The notes below the pieces were generated by a model that worked only from the letters and a program-made list of their open reading frames with translations, had not been told where the DNA came from and did no database searches. Positions 17,560-26,032 of a stretch of 64,000 nucleotides of DNA are shown in pieces. The DNA is taken from contig NZ_JANHLC010000006.1 of assembly GCF_028682395.1 (NCBI RefSeq), forward strand, positions 242,506-306,505, read 5' to 3'. The stretch's first letter is position 1. Each line of letters starts with the position of its first letter. A program made the position numbers and the translations under genes. This DNA is from Pseudomonas putida. GTDB taxonomy: Bacteria; Pseudomonadota; Gammaproteobacteria; Pseudomonadales; Pseudomonadaceae.

Positions 17560-18017
17560 GAGAAAACCCTGTTAAATCAGCAATACATTGTCTTGACCCA
17601 ACACATCGCGTGCTTATCCATCAGGAAGCAAGAGCGGGCAAATACAAAATCCTTGTTTAATTTCTGTCGTCAAATAACTGACTCAGCTATGCAGATGCGT
17701 TGATAATATGATAGTGGCATAGTGACACCGAACACCTCAACTCACTGCCAGAGGAAGACTTTGCCGCTGTTAAGGAACAAGGGGATTTAAGATGACGGTT
17801 GTGTTGCTCAACGCAAACTAATGATCCTGGATGCATGCCATGCCGTACGGGATGAACGAAGCGCTCATTGAGCGCGCAACGTATTGAAATCCCGGCGCTC
17901 TGGATTGATCAAGCGCCTTTGTCAGCTCTCCCGCTCTTTGGTCAGTCGCTGGAACAGGTCGCAGAGCACCTCGTCGGTTGCACCTACATCGCAGGTGCAA
18001 AAAATTAGCATGCCGCT
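17560..18017. other. AT-richer spacer upstream of the autotransporter
   Basis: 458 bp, with noticeably lower GC near 17560-17720. It should carry the autotransporter promoter. A short + strand open frame (17868-18008, TTG start, ending SLEQVAEHLVGCTYIAGAKN) looks protein-like but has no good start and may be a remnant. An inverted repeat TTGCACCT / AGGTGCAA spans 17977-18001. Confidence 0.45.
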
Positions 18018-18302
18018 TCAGCGACACACCTCAGCAGCAGCCACAAGCTGCCGCTCGTACCCGATCCGCTGCCGGCGTTCAGCCAGCAGCGCCCTCACCT
18101 TCACCTCCAGGCTATCGGTCTTTCTCAGGCCAGAAGCTGCCCACGGCGGCACAGCCACTTCGGGCGCGCGGCACGGCACCGGTACCGGGACTTCCACCCG
18201 GACGGTGCGAATCTCCGGCTCGACATGGCCAGCGCAACCGGCCAGCAGCAAACACAAAACGGCCACCATTACGCCAGGTGTAAAGCCGGACATCTGACTC
18301 AT
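18018..18302 (-). CDS. Rz1-like outer-membrane spanin lipoprotein
   Basis: 94 aa from ATG 18302, which overlaps the Rz stop as ATGA. The N-terminal lipoprotein signal ends LLLAGCAGH, with the lipobox Cys near residue 23. A Pro/Val-rich segment (VPVPVPCRAPEVAVPPW) is typical of o-spanins. It pairs with the upstream i-spanin to fuse inner and outer membranes during lysis. The longer frame starting at 18344 overlaps Rz and lacks the signal at its start. Confidence 0.85.
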   Translation of the reverse strand: MSQMSGFTPGVMVAVLCLLLAGCAGHVEPEIRTVRVEVPVPVPCRAPEVAVPPWAASGLRKTDSLEVKVRALLAERRQRIGYERQLVAAAEVCR

Positions 18303-18664
18303 AACCCCAACTCCTGATCGATGACCGACATGGCGGCCGAACACTGGTCGCCGCCGGTATGCTCCTGCTGCAGGCGATTCGCCGCGGCGTAGTCATCCTG
18401 GGCCAGGGCCTGCGCATCCTTCACCGCCTGCTCGGCCCTGGCCTGGCGTTCGTTTCCGGCCTGGATCAGTTGTCCAAGTTTGACGCCCTGCTCGGTGGCC
18501 AGCGCCTCCAGGTTGCCCCGAGCAGCACGGCACACGGTCAGCCCCTGGTTGGCGGTGTCGAGTTGCGGCCGATAGTGCCCCGCCGCCAGCCAGGCCCCGC
18601 CACCGGCGCCCAGGCCGAGCAGGATCAGCACGCCGGCGAGCGCCAGCCAGCCCCGGGCGATCAC
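18299..18664 (-). CDS. Rz-like inner-membrane spanin
   Basis: 121 aa. An N-terminal transmembrane segment (WLALAGVLILLGLGAGGGAWLAAG) is followed by an alpha-helical, coiled-coil-prone periplasmic domain (LATEQGVKLGQLIQAGNERQARAEQAVKDAQALAQDDYAAANRLQQE). This is the arrangement of lambda Rz proteins. The start overlaps the endolysin stop and the end overlaps Rz1, giving a compact endolysin-Rz-Rz1 cassette. Confidence 0.88.
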   Translation of the reverse strand: MIARGWLALAGVLILLGLGAGGGAWLAAGHYRPQLDTANQGLTVCRAARGNLEALATEQGVKLGQLIQAGNERQARAEQAVKDAQALAQDDYAAANRLQQEHTGGDQCSAAMSVIDQELGL

Positions 18665-19206
18665 ACCAGCACCTTCAGGGCTTTGGCGTACAGCGCTTCC
18701 CGGTCCGCCAGGCCGTTGATCCCACCATTGATTGTCCGGGTGATAGCCTCGAACTTGCCGGCATCGGCCAGCTCATTCAGGCCATGGGCCGACCACCACC
18801 AGGCGGCAGAGATCGCTGCCCATTCCGGTTGCTCGAGCAGCTCGGGCTGTTCCAGCAGCGGCAGGTCCAGAGCCTTGGCGGCCTGGGCATAGTTCGCCCG
18901 GCCGGTGATCTGGATCAGGCCGCGCCCGCGGTACTTCTGCCCGTCGCCGTCGGCCTCGGGCGTGTTGCCCAGGCGTTTGGCCAGGGGGCCGGTGTCGTAT
19001 TTGGCCAGGTAGGCATTGCCGCCCAGCTCGCGGGTATAGAGCAGCTGCCCCGACTCATGCCCGATCTGGGCCAGGAACGCAGCCTGGCGCACGCGACTAT
19101 CGATCTTGTAGCGGGCCATGGCCCGGTTTAGCGCAGGCAAAAAAATACCGGCTCGAGGGCCGGCGTGCGGGAGGATCTGCAGCAACTGCTGCTGGGTGAT
19201 CGGCAT
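18661..19206 (-). CDS. Endolysin, glycoside hydrolase family 19 (chitinase-like)
   Basis: 181 aa. The GH19 catalytic acid Glu51 is in LAQIGHESGQ, the second Glu60 in YTRELGGNAYLAKYDTG, and the substrate-groove motif YRGRGLIQITGRANYAQA follows. No signal peptide is seen, so release should depend on a holin. The most likely holin is encoded far away near 40997. Phage endolysins of this family cleave peptidoglycan glycan strands. Related GH19 lysins are common in Pseudomonas prophages. Confidence 0.93.
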   Translation of the reverse strand: MPITQQQLLQILPHAGPRAGIFLPALNRAMARYKIDSRVRQAAFLAQIGHESGQLLYTRELGGNAYLAKYDTGPLAKRLGNTPEADGDGQKYRGRGLIQITGRANYAQAAKALDLPLLEQPELLEQPEWAAISAAWWWSAHGLNELADAGKFEAITRTINGGINGLADREALYAKALKVLV

Positions 19207-19225
19207 TGCTTTTCTCCAGGCAAAA

Positions 19226-19247
19226 ATAAACCCGCTCGATGGCGGGT
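19226..19247 (-). terminator. Hairpin between tail genes and endolysin
   Basis: ACCCGC / GCGGGT stem followed on the - strand by TTTATTTTTG. It may reduce, rather than stop, late transcription into lysis genes if an antiterminated polymerase reads it. Confidence 0.75.
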
Positions 19248-19267
19248 GCGGTGTTCGGCGCGGGGCG

Positions 19268-19627
19268 TCAGCTTGGGCGGATCGGCCGCTTGCTCATGTC
19301 GGGGAAGTCAGGGTTGCCGTCCTTCCAGTCGCGCAGGGCTAGCCAGTAGTCCTGCCATTGCTTGGCGGTGCCGGGGATGGAGGTGTCGCCCATCTCGGCA
19401 ATGGCGATTCGGTTTTCCCGGGCAAGGGGCATTTCAGTGTCGCGCCATGCGTCTTCAATCTGACGGGTGACCGTGGCGCTCGGCCCCCAGCCGGGGAACA
19501 GCCATTGTTGGTCAGCATGGATTGGCGGCGGGCTCTCGATCTCGATGGCGTCCGCTGGAAACTCAGCGCCCTCACCCACCGCGCCGAGGTATTTGCCTGT
19601 CTTGTCGATAAAATAGTGAGTTTTCAT
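19268..19627 (-). CDS. Tail fibre assembly chaperone
   Basis: 119 aa from ATG 19627, overlapping the fibre stop as ATGA. The start MKTHYFIDKTGKYLGAVGEGAEFPADAIEIESPPP and the W-rich middle (QQWLFPGWGPS) followed by WQDYWLALRDWKDGNPDFP match the phage tail fibre assembly / DUF4376-like chaperone families. It folds or trimerises the fibre encoded just upstream. The nine residues before the Met are spurious. Confidence 0.8.
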   Translation of the reverse strand: MKTHYFIDKTGKYLGAVGEGAEFPADAIEIESPPPIHADQQWLFPGWGPSATVTRQIEDAWRDTEMPLARENRIAIAEMGDTSIPGTAKQWQDYWLALRDWKDGNPDFPDMSKRPIRPS

Positions 19628-21504
19628 GTTCTGGCCTTCAGGATCAGTCGCCACTTGGCGGGGGTAATAGCCACGGTAGTCGCTGAGTTCTTTCGCAGAA
19701 CGAAGAAAGCACCCGCCGCATTTCCGAACCGACAGTTCAAGGCAGTGGCCGTGGCGCGAATGGAAATACCGTAGTTGTAGGCATAGTCCACTGCGAAGTG
19801 GGGAACCAAGACGGCATCCCCAACCGCGTACTCTGCATCAGCCTCCTTGCAGACGATCCAGACCGAAAGGCTCGACGGCTCTGCTCCCATTAGGTGAAGT
19901 AGGTCCAAAGGGCCGCCCGGGGTTATGACCTGCTCTGGGGACACGTAAGACTTGAAGGTGCTGGCATCGGTGATGTTGAGTTTTGTATCTAGCGCCGCCT
20001 GTATGTCGGCCTGGTTCGACAGGGTGCCGCCTATACCACCCCAAACCAGGCTGCTAGCATCAGTTACCAGCGCCCTGCCATTGGCGCGCACATAGCCCAC
20101 GCACTTCCAGTTACCGGCGCCCAGCGACTCAAACCCGGCCACGTCACCCACTGCGGTCACGATGTTGGCCGCTCCGGGCAAGATCAGCTTTGTCGCGCTG
20201 TGCGTCAGGGTCAGTGCACCGCCGAAGATCAGCGTTCGCCGGGCGCCCGCCGCGATCGTGCCAAGACCGGTGATCGTTGTGGTGCCGGCGATGTTGATCG
20301 TGTTGGCCGCGGCTGCGCCGATGTTGACGGTCGATGCGCTGGCCAGGGTAACCGCCGGGGCGTTGTTTAGCGCGCCGGTCAGGGTGCCACCAGACAGCGA
20401 GAGCTTTTCAGCCAGTGCCGTGCCCAGGGCTGTGATCTGGGCTTGGAGCTTGCCCAGGCCGGACAGCACCGTATCCGTCGCCGAGATGGCGGCGTCAGTC
20501 GCCACTGACAGGCCTGCCAGTGCCACAGCGCGCACCCGGGCCGCCGTGAAATAGAGGTTGCTGGTGCCCTCCGACAGATCATCCGTGCTAGCCGGTCCGC
20601 CCATGGCTGGAAGCTGCGAGGCTGGAACCTTGCCGCCGGCATCCAGGCCGGCAACACCGTTCGCAGCACCGACCTTGGCGGTATCGACCTTGTTGTTTAG
20701 AGCGGTCGCCAGGTCAAGCTGATCAGCGATATCGCCGCCGATTGCGCCCCAGGTCGACGCCCCGCCACCACCGGAGGCCGATGCCCAGGCCGGCACACCG
20801 CCGATCATGGTCAGGACGTAGCCATTCGTTCCCCCGGCCAGGCGCAGAGCGGCGCCCGAGTCGCCACCGATGATCAGGTCGCCTTTGCTCGTCATCGGGT
20901 TGAGTAGCCCGGCAGCCCATTGGATGGAGCCCGCCAGGTAACTGAGCACATACCCGGCTGTCGCTGGAGCGGGCAGTGCCACCGGTGCACCGGCAGGGCC
21001 ACCAATGATCATCTGATTCGCCGCGGTCATGGGGTTGGCCATCCCGCCCCCGCCGCCTCCACCACCTGGAATGGTGATAGTCACCGTACCGTCGCCATTG
21101 TCCGCAACGGTGACGCCCGCCCCTTCAAAGTCCATGGCCGATGCCGGCGTGCCATTCACCGCCACGCTTGCCTCGGCCTGGATGGGCAGCCACGCTGCCC
21201 CGCTGCGGGTGTACAGAATGCCGCTGGCCAGGTCCAGGGCCAGGCGGGCGTCATAAAACGACCAGTAGCCATCGAGGAACCGGGCCAGCTTGCCCGCCTT
21301 GCCGGCCCAGGCCCCGCTGGGGGCAATGCCGACAATGTGCCGATCACCCTCGGCTGGACTGGCCGGAGCAGTGTCCGTGTTGACCGTCAGCACGGCAAGC
21401 TGCAACAGGGCATCGATCGTGTTGATCGACTCGTTCAGCCCCGCGGCCGGGTCAATGGTGTTCTCCGGAACAAACGGAATGCTGTTGTTCGCGCTGGCAC
21501 TCAT
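19624..21504 (-). CDS. Tail fibre / receptor-binding protein with DUF2793-like N-terminus
   Basis: 626 aa. The N-terminal ~120 residues (PFVPENTIDPAAGLNESINTIDALLQLAV...ARFLDGYWSFYDAR) match the DUF2793 virion-attachment domain. The middle consists of imperfect glycine-rich repeats (MTAANQMIIGGPAGAPV; MTSKGDLIIGGDSGAAL), which form extended fibres. A coil-prone stretch follows (ATDAAISATDTVLSGLGKLQAQITALGTALAEK), then a unique C-terminus likely to contact the receptor. The 4-base overlaps with both neighbours indicate coupling. Confidence 0.85.
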   Translation of the reverse strand: MSASANNSIPFVPENTIDPAAGLNESINTIDALLQLAVLTVNTDTAPASPAEGDRHIVGIAPSGAWAGKAGKLARFLDGYWSFYDARLALDLASGILYTRSGAAWLPIQAEASVAVNGTPASAMDFEGAGVTVADNGDGTVTITIPGGGGGGGGMANPMTAANQMIIGGPAGAPVALPAPATAGYVLSYLAGSIQWAAGLLNPMTSKGDLIIGGDSGAALRLAGGTNGYVLTMIGGVPAWASASGGGGASTWGAIGGDIADQLDLATALNNKVDTAKVGAANGVAGLDAGGKVPASQLPAMGGPASTDDLSEGTSNLYFTAARVRAVALAGLSVATDAAISATDTVLSGLGKLQAQITALGTALAEKLSLSGGTLTGALNNAPAVTLASASTVNIGAAAANTINIAGTTTITGLGTIAAGARRTLIFGGALTLTHSATKLILPGAANIVTAVGDVAGFESLGAGNWKCVGYVRANGRALVTDASSLVWGGIGGTLSNQADIQAALDTKLNITDASTFKSYVSPEQVITPGGPLDLLHLMGAEPSSLSVWIVCKEADAEYAVGDAVLVPHFAVDYAYNYGISIRATATALNCRFGNAAGAFFVLRKNSATTVAITPAKWRLILKART

Positions 21505-23081
21505 ACGGTCACCGTAATGGCCGGGCCTTCGCCCGTGATGGAATTGATTTGGCGCACGATCACATCACCCGAGGCATACGGAATGCTCAGGGAGAGGTTC
21601 GTGGTTTCGTAAGTGTTGCTGCCCAGCGATACCCGGTAGCCGGTGAAGTAGCGGCCCATACCGACACTGGCCCCGCCGCCCGTGCGGCCGACGCCCTGCC
21701 AGGACAGCAGCAGCTCGGCACCGACCCGGCGGGCCTTGAGATAGGCCGGCTCGCGCTCCTGCTGCGATTCGCCGGCGAAGGTGACCGTCATCGTAGGGCC
21801 GCTGGTCAGGCCGTAGGAGGTAACGCGAAAGGTCAGCGGCCGGCCCAGCTCGAACAGCTCGGCCTCGACAAAAGCCAGGTCGACCCGGTCCATTAGGATG
21901 AAGCGCTCGCCGGCGGCATGCTCCACCGCGCCCGAGCCTTTACGCCCGCGCAGCAGGCCACCCAGCTCCCAAGTCTTTTCGCCGATCTGCTCGACCGTTG
22001 AGAAGTTGATCAGCTCATCGCCGATCAGGGCCAGGTTGGTTCGGTTTTGCATTTCGGTCTGCGTGGCCGCGATCAGCTCCATGTCGCCGCGCAGTAGCTC
22101 AACGGTGATGACGTTGCGGTCATCGCGGTAAGCAGCAGTGTGCGCGGTGCACGGGGACAACAGCTTGCCCATCGTGGCATTCGACTCAATGCCCGAAGAG
22201 GAAATCCAGTTCGCGCCACCGTCCTTGCTTAGCTCCACCACGGCGCCGGACCAGCTCATCGAGTAGCTCGACACCGCGACGTAGTAGCCCAGATCATCGT
22301 CAGCCGAGCGCAGGATGTGCGAGTCGATGAATTCCATCACCGAATCGCTAACCACCAGCCCCGGCGGTTCTGACGGCACCGCTGCCGGCACGCCCTTGAT
22401 GTTCGAGGTGTAGGCTGAGGCCCGATCGTGGGTGGCCTTATAGTGCTGCTGGCCATCGTCGATCTCGATGTCGGTGATGCGAAACCGATCATCGTCCAAC
22501 ATGATCACATCGCCAGCGACCAGCTCAAGCCAGTTATCCCCCAGGGAAAACTCCACCTCTCCGTACTGCTCTTCGACACTGATTTTATGAGCGATCACTA
22601 CGGCGCGCGCAGCATCGTCGGCTCGCATGATGACCGTGGACTCAGTGCTGCTCTCGCCCTTGGTGCGACTATCAATACTGCGCTCGGACGTTTGCTTGTC
22701 GGTGGTCAGACCACCTTCAGTGTCGTAATACTCCAGGTTGACCACGCGCGGGATAGTGATGCTGTCGCGACGGCTGAGCTTCTCGATCTCCTTGCCGTCA
22801 TCCACCAACTCATCACGACGGATAGAGGCCACCGGCTTGCCGCCACGGGGAATGAAATGAAGCTTGCCGTCGTAACTCGTCGGATCAAAGGGAATGACCG
22901 AGGACAGGGTTTCGATAGCGATCGCCGCAGAGTGGGCACTGTTCGTCGAGAACCCATCGATGTAGCCGTCCAATTGGCCAACATCAATAAGCTCGAATGG
23001 CAGGCCCGCCCGCTCGCAGATATCCGCGATGATCGACGGCAACGTCCAGCCGCACAGCAGCGGCTCGTCGGGCTGACTCAT
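21501..23081 (-). CDS. Tail tip/hub protein, C-terminal part (GTA gp15-like)
   Basis: 526 aa. It carries the gp15/host-specificity signature of gene-transfer-agent-type tails (LIGDELINFSTVEQIGEKTWELGGLLRGRKGSGAVEHAAGERFILMD, about residues 365-410). An N-terminal phage-tail_3-like hub segment and a C-terminal fibronectin-like domain are also present. It is part of the baseplate that contacts the cell surface. In related phages this is one long protein with the segment encoded at 24582-25613; here two genes lie between the parts. It overlaps both neighbours by 4 bases. Confidence 0.8.
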   Translation of the reverse strand: MSQPDEPLLCGWTLPSIIADICERAGLPFELIDVGQLDGYIDGFSTNSAHSAAIAIETLSSVIPFDPTSYDGKLHFIPRGGKPVASIRRDELVDDGKEIEKLSRRDSITIPRVVNLEYYDTEGGLTTDKQTSERSIDSRTKGESSTESTVIMRADDAARAVVIAHKISVEEQYGEVEFSLGDNWLELVAGDVIMLDDDRFRITDIEIDDGQQHYKATHDRASAYTSNIKGVPAAVPSEPPGLVVSDSVMEFIDSHILRSADDDLGYYVAVSSYSMSWSGAVVELSKDGGANWISSSGIESNATMGKLLSPCTAHTAAYRDDRNVITVELLRGDMELIAATQTEMQNRTNLALIGDELINFSTVEQIGEKTWELGGLLRGRKGSGAVEHAAGERFILMDRVDLAFVEAELFELGRPLTFRVTSYGLTSGPTMTVTFAGESQQEREPAYLKARRVGAELLLSWQGVGRTGGGASVGMGRYFTGYRVSLGSNTYETTNLSLSIPYASGDVIVRQINSITGEGPAITVTV

Positions 23082-23665
23082 TTAGGGACCTCGAACATGA
23101 ACTGCAGGCGAAGCTGCCGATTGAGGCCGACCTTAATCAGGCCGGTCTTGATGCCGCCGGCCAGCACGCGCTCGACGAGAAAGCGCTCGCGCTGCTGGCG
23201 ATAGCACAGTTTCTCGTCCCGCACGTAAGCCAGGATGATGTCGTTGTTCTGGTTGTTGCCGCTGGCAATGACCCGCTTGTCGTCGAGGGTGATACGCGGG
23301 GTAATGATGCCGGTGCCGATCTCGGTGATCACCATGCGGTCGACGCCAGAGTCGTACCACCAGATCTTCGATACACCGTCCTGCACATAGGCCAGGGCCG
23401 GGCGCATGCTCTGATCGAAGGTCAGGCTGATTTCCGTCATGCCCGGCGCCGAGAACATCACAAACTCGTCGGTGTTCGGCGCATCGACCCAGACCTTGTC
23501 ATTGATCAGGCGCGCCCGCCAGGCCTGGTACAGGAGACCCGCAGAAGGGTCTTGAATGGCAATCCCGCCATCTTCGTAGTCCAGCAGCTTCGTGATGCTT
23601 TTGGCTCGCGCACCGGCAAAGCGTGAAGCGACCGCCGCCGATGAAAGCGAGTTGCTCGGCATCAT
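23078..23665 (-). CDS. Tail-tip-associated protein, unknown function
   Basis: 195 aa. It reads like a beta-rich virion component (YVQDGVSKIWWYDSGVDRMVITEIGTGIITPRITLDDKR). No recognised catalytic motif is seen. It is inserted, with the next gene, between the two halves of the tail hub. The 4-base overlaps on both sides place it firmly in the tail operon. A baseplate or adsorption role is inferred from position only. Confidence 0.75.
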   Translation of the reverse strand: MMPSNSLSSAAVASRFAGARAKSITKLLDYEDGGIAIQDPSAGLLYQAWRARLINDKVWVDAPNTDEFVMFSAPGMTEISLTFDQSMRPALAYVQDGVSKIWWYDSGVDRMVITEIGTGIITPRITLDDKRVIASGNNQNNDIILAYVRDEKLCYRQQRERFLVERVLAGGIKTGLIKVGLNRQLRLQFMFEVPK

Positions 23666-24585
23666 AGAGCTTTGCGCGCCCAGGTCGTGCGCACCGTCAA
23701 GGTCAGGACCTTGGTGCCATCCTTGGGAATATTCGGCGTGAAGCCAATTTGGTAGGCTCCCATGCCCTGCTTGTAGTGCACCGCGCCGATACCGCCTGAC
23801 AGGTTCCCCTGTGTCAGGCCGAAAGTCAGCGTGCCCTCTCGCGTAAAGGAGTCGTTCGAATAGGGCAGATTAGCGGAGGTCGCACCGTGCGCTGGCGAGC
23901 CGCTGGGAAACGTGGTGATTGCACCAATGGTGCCGTTATAAGCGATCCCGCCCGCCCCAACGGTCGATAGCAGCGCGGCCTCTGGAGCCGTCCAGCCCTC
24001 GCTTGCCGAGACAAAAGACACATTGCAGGCGCGGCCCACCCACTCATAGTTGTCGCCCGCCAGCGTAATGACCCCGGTCTTGTCGATGAGCGGTGGGTAC
24101 GCGCGAAACTGGTAGGTGACATCGAGCACTTCATCTGCCAGAACTGTCAGAGTGGTAGGCGCCCCAGCGGTATCGACGATCAGCGCTCGACTGAACAGGC
24201 CGCCCGTCGAAGCCCATCCCACGCCTACTTCGGTCAGGTTTCCTGTTGCCGACCCAGCAGAAAACCGAAAGGTTGCCGTGTTGGAGCAGTAATAGGGGGC
24301 TGCCGATTGCGCAGCGGTTCTCCTGCTAATCACGTCAGGGCTGCTGGCCTTGCGCGCACCCAGTGCAGTATCAGTCGGCAGCGGCGAAGCGCTTGAGGTC
24401 CCCACCTGGCAGATGGCCAGCCAGTCATCGGCGGACGCCATGCGGTTCAAGCCGGCATTGGTGATCAAGTTGCGAAACGGCGGCAGTGCCTGGCGGCGCG
24501 TTCCAGGAATTTCGTTACCCTGGGCGTCCACCTTCGCGATCTCGATGCTGTACCAGCCTTCTACTTCTTCAACAATTTCAATCAT
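23662..24585 (-). CDS. Tail-tip-associated beta-rich protein, unknown function
   Basis: 307 aa, beginning MIEIVEEVEGWYSIEIAKVDAQGNEIPGTRR. It is rich in Gly, Ser and Thr with repeated FRFSAGSATGNLTEVGVGWA-like strands, as in virion structural or decoration domains. No family was recognised with certainty. It lies between the N- and C-terminal hub genes with 4-base overlaps. A minor tail protein that modifies the tip is the simplest reading. Confidence 0.75.
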   Translation of the reverse strand: MIEIVEEVEGWYSIEIAKVDAQGNEIPGTRRQALPPFRNLITNAGLNRMASADDWLAICQVGTSSASPLPTDTALGARKASSPDVISRRTAAQSAAPYYCSNTATFRFSAGSATGNLTEVGVGWASTGGLFSRALIVDTAGAPTTLTVLADEVLDVTYQFRAYPPLIDKTGVITLAGDNYEWVGRACNVSFVSASEGWTAPEAALLSTVGAGGIAYNGTIGAITTFPSGSPAHGATSANLPYSNDSFTREGTLTFGLTQGNLSGGIGAVHYKQGMGAYQIGFTPNIPKDGTKVLTLTVRTTWARKAL

Positions 24586-25613
24586 GCCAGGCTCCCGCCA
24601 ACAAGCATTGCCCCGGCGGCATCAACGCCTTCCAGGGGATACTTCTGATAGTTGATCAATTTGATATCCAGGCTTGCGCTACGCAGGTCGGCCCCCCCGA
24701 CATCTGCCGCTTCGGCTGGCGATGAATAGCCGTGTTGGATAGTTCGCAGGCTGCCCGCAGTGAGGTCGGCACCCATGGCTGAAACGCTCTCGGATAGAGA
24801 GGTGGTCACCAACAGCTCGCGCAAACTGCCGCTTACCACCGTTGGCCCACCGAATTCAGCGCGTTCCTCGATCAGCGCTGCCGGCCCAGGTCTAAGCCCT
24901 AGGCCAGTGATGCCAACCGCAGTGATCTCTTCGGCCGCATACGGCTTGGAGGTCAGCACATACCCCTCGGCCCGCTCGACCTCGAACAGCCATTGCGGTA
25001 CCGCCGCTCCCTGGTCCGTCAGGTCTTCATTGAGCGCGACCATGTAGGCCGTGCCGCGATAGGCCGGCACGTTGTCCATTCCCCAAATGGCTTGCAGGTC
25101 GGGTGATGGCATCTGGTCCCAGCCACCCAGGTACAGACGGAATGCCTTCAAAAACACGCCATTGTTCGCGGCTCCCCAGGCGGTACCGCGACCGTCGTAG
25201 ACCAACTTGTTATTACGCCAGATTCGTGCAAAAGCAGTAATCGGCCCCTCGCACACGCCAATAGCGTAAGTTCGATAGGCGTGCTGGGTACGGGTCTCCT
25301 GAGTTTGTTTCTTTTTGCCGCCCCCCTTTCCCGTGGACGCCCCTTCGCTAAAGCTAGAGACCCAGATCAGGACCGGCGCCTGGCAGTGGATCAAGTTGCC
25401 GCCGATTGGCCTGACTCGCCCCCAGATAATCGCTCTCGGTTCTGACTCCTTTGCCGTCTGCTGGCTTAGCTCGCCGATTGATTGGTACTGCGCCTCAAGA
25501 GGCTTGGTGGTTAGGCCAAGCATCTTGTCGAGCTTGACGTCCATGCCAAAGCTGGTGAACCGATCGATCTTGCCGAAGACCGAGTTGCTACCGAAGATCA
25601 GTGAGCTACTCAT
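24582..25613 (-). CDS. Tail tip protein, N-terminal hub part
   Basis: 343 aa, starting MSSSLIFGSNSVFGKIDRFTSFGMDVKLDKMLGL. The region RAIIWGRVRPIGGNLIHC...YRTYAIGVCEGPITAFARIWRNNKLVYD is the typical N-terminus of gp15/megatron-like tail proteins. The end (residues about 295-343, TAGSLRTIQHGYSSPAEAADVGGADLRSASLDIKLINYQKYP) resembles a DUF of phage tails. It overlaps the NlpC/P60 gene upstream. The hub appears split; see the C-terminal part at 21501-23081. Confidence 0.8.
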   Translation of the reverse strand: MSSSLIFGSNSVFGKIDRFTSFGMDVKLDKMLGLTTKPLEAQYQSIGELSQQTAKESEPRAIIWGRVRPIGGNLIHCQAPVLIWVSSFSEGASTGKGGGKKKQTQETRTQHAYRTYAIGVCEGPITAFARIWRNNKLVYDGRGTAWGAANNGVFLKAFRLYLGGWDQMPSPDLQAIWGMDNVPAYRGTAYMVALNEDLTDQGAAVPQWLFEVERAEGYVLTSKPYAAEEITAVGITGLGLRPGPAALIEERAEFGGPTVVSGSLRELLVTTSLSESVSAMGADLTAGSLRTIQHGYSSPAEAADVGGADLRSASLDIKLINYQKYPLEGVDAAGAMLVGGSLA

Positions 25614-26032
25614 GGCCAGGGCCTGAAGATGCGGATAATGCGCCGGCGCCAGGCCGGGTCGATGCCGTGTTCGGTGACGCTGATCTGGCTGTAGCTGTGA
25701 ATCAGCGTCAGGCCCAAGTCGTTGTAGCCGATCAACCCGACATGGGAAGGCTCTGTATCGCCGTCCCAGGCCATCAGCACCACGTCGCCGGCCTGCAGGT
25801 CCTCCACCGGTTCGCCGAAGTGCTCGAGCATTTCGCGCTCCAGGCCATCCATGTGCGGCGTGCGGCTGTAGTCAATCCGGTCGCGCATCACAACCCCGCC
25901 GGCGGCCATGGCCAGCACCACCAGGCCGATGCAATCGATACCATAGGCATTGCGGCCGCGGTGCCGCCACTTGCACCCCAGGAAGGTGCGAGCCTCGGCA
26001 ATCGCCGCATCAATCGACAATGGCTGATCCAC
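25610..26032 (-). CDS. NlpC/P60-family tail peptidase
   Basis: 140 aa. The catalytic Cys is in RGRNAYGIDCIGLVVLAM (about residue 34) and the His in TEPSHVGLIGYND. It matches the phage cell-wall peptidase family found between DUF2163 and gp15 in GTA-like tails. It probably digests peptidoglycan locally during DNA injection. The overlap with DUF2163 is 23 bases. Confidence 0.88.
   Translation of the reverse strand: MDQPLSIDAAIAEARTFLGCKWRHRGRNAYGIDCIGLVVLAMAAGGVVMRDRIDYSRTPHMDGLEREMLEHFGEPVEDLQAGDVVLMAWDGDTEPSHVGLIGYNDLGLTLIHSYSQISVTEHGIDPAWRRRIIRIFRPWP

Noticed and set aside
17977..18001. Inverted repeat TTGCACCT / AGGTGCAA as terminator of the lysis genes
   Set aside because: On the - strand no U-run follows the stem; the A-run is on the wrong side.
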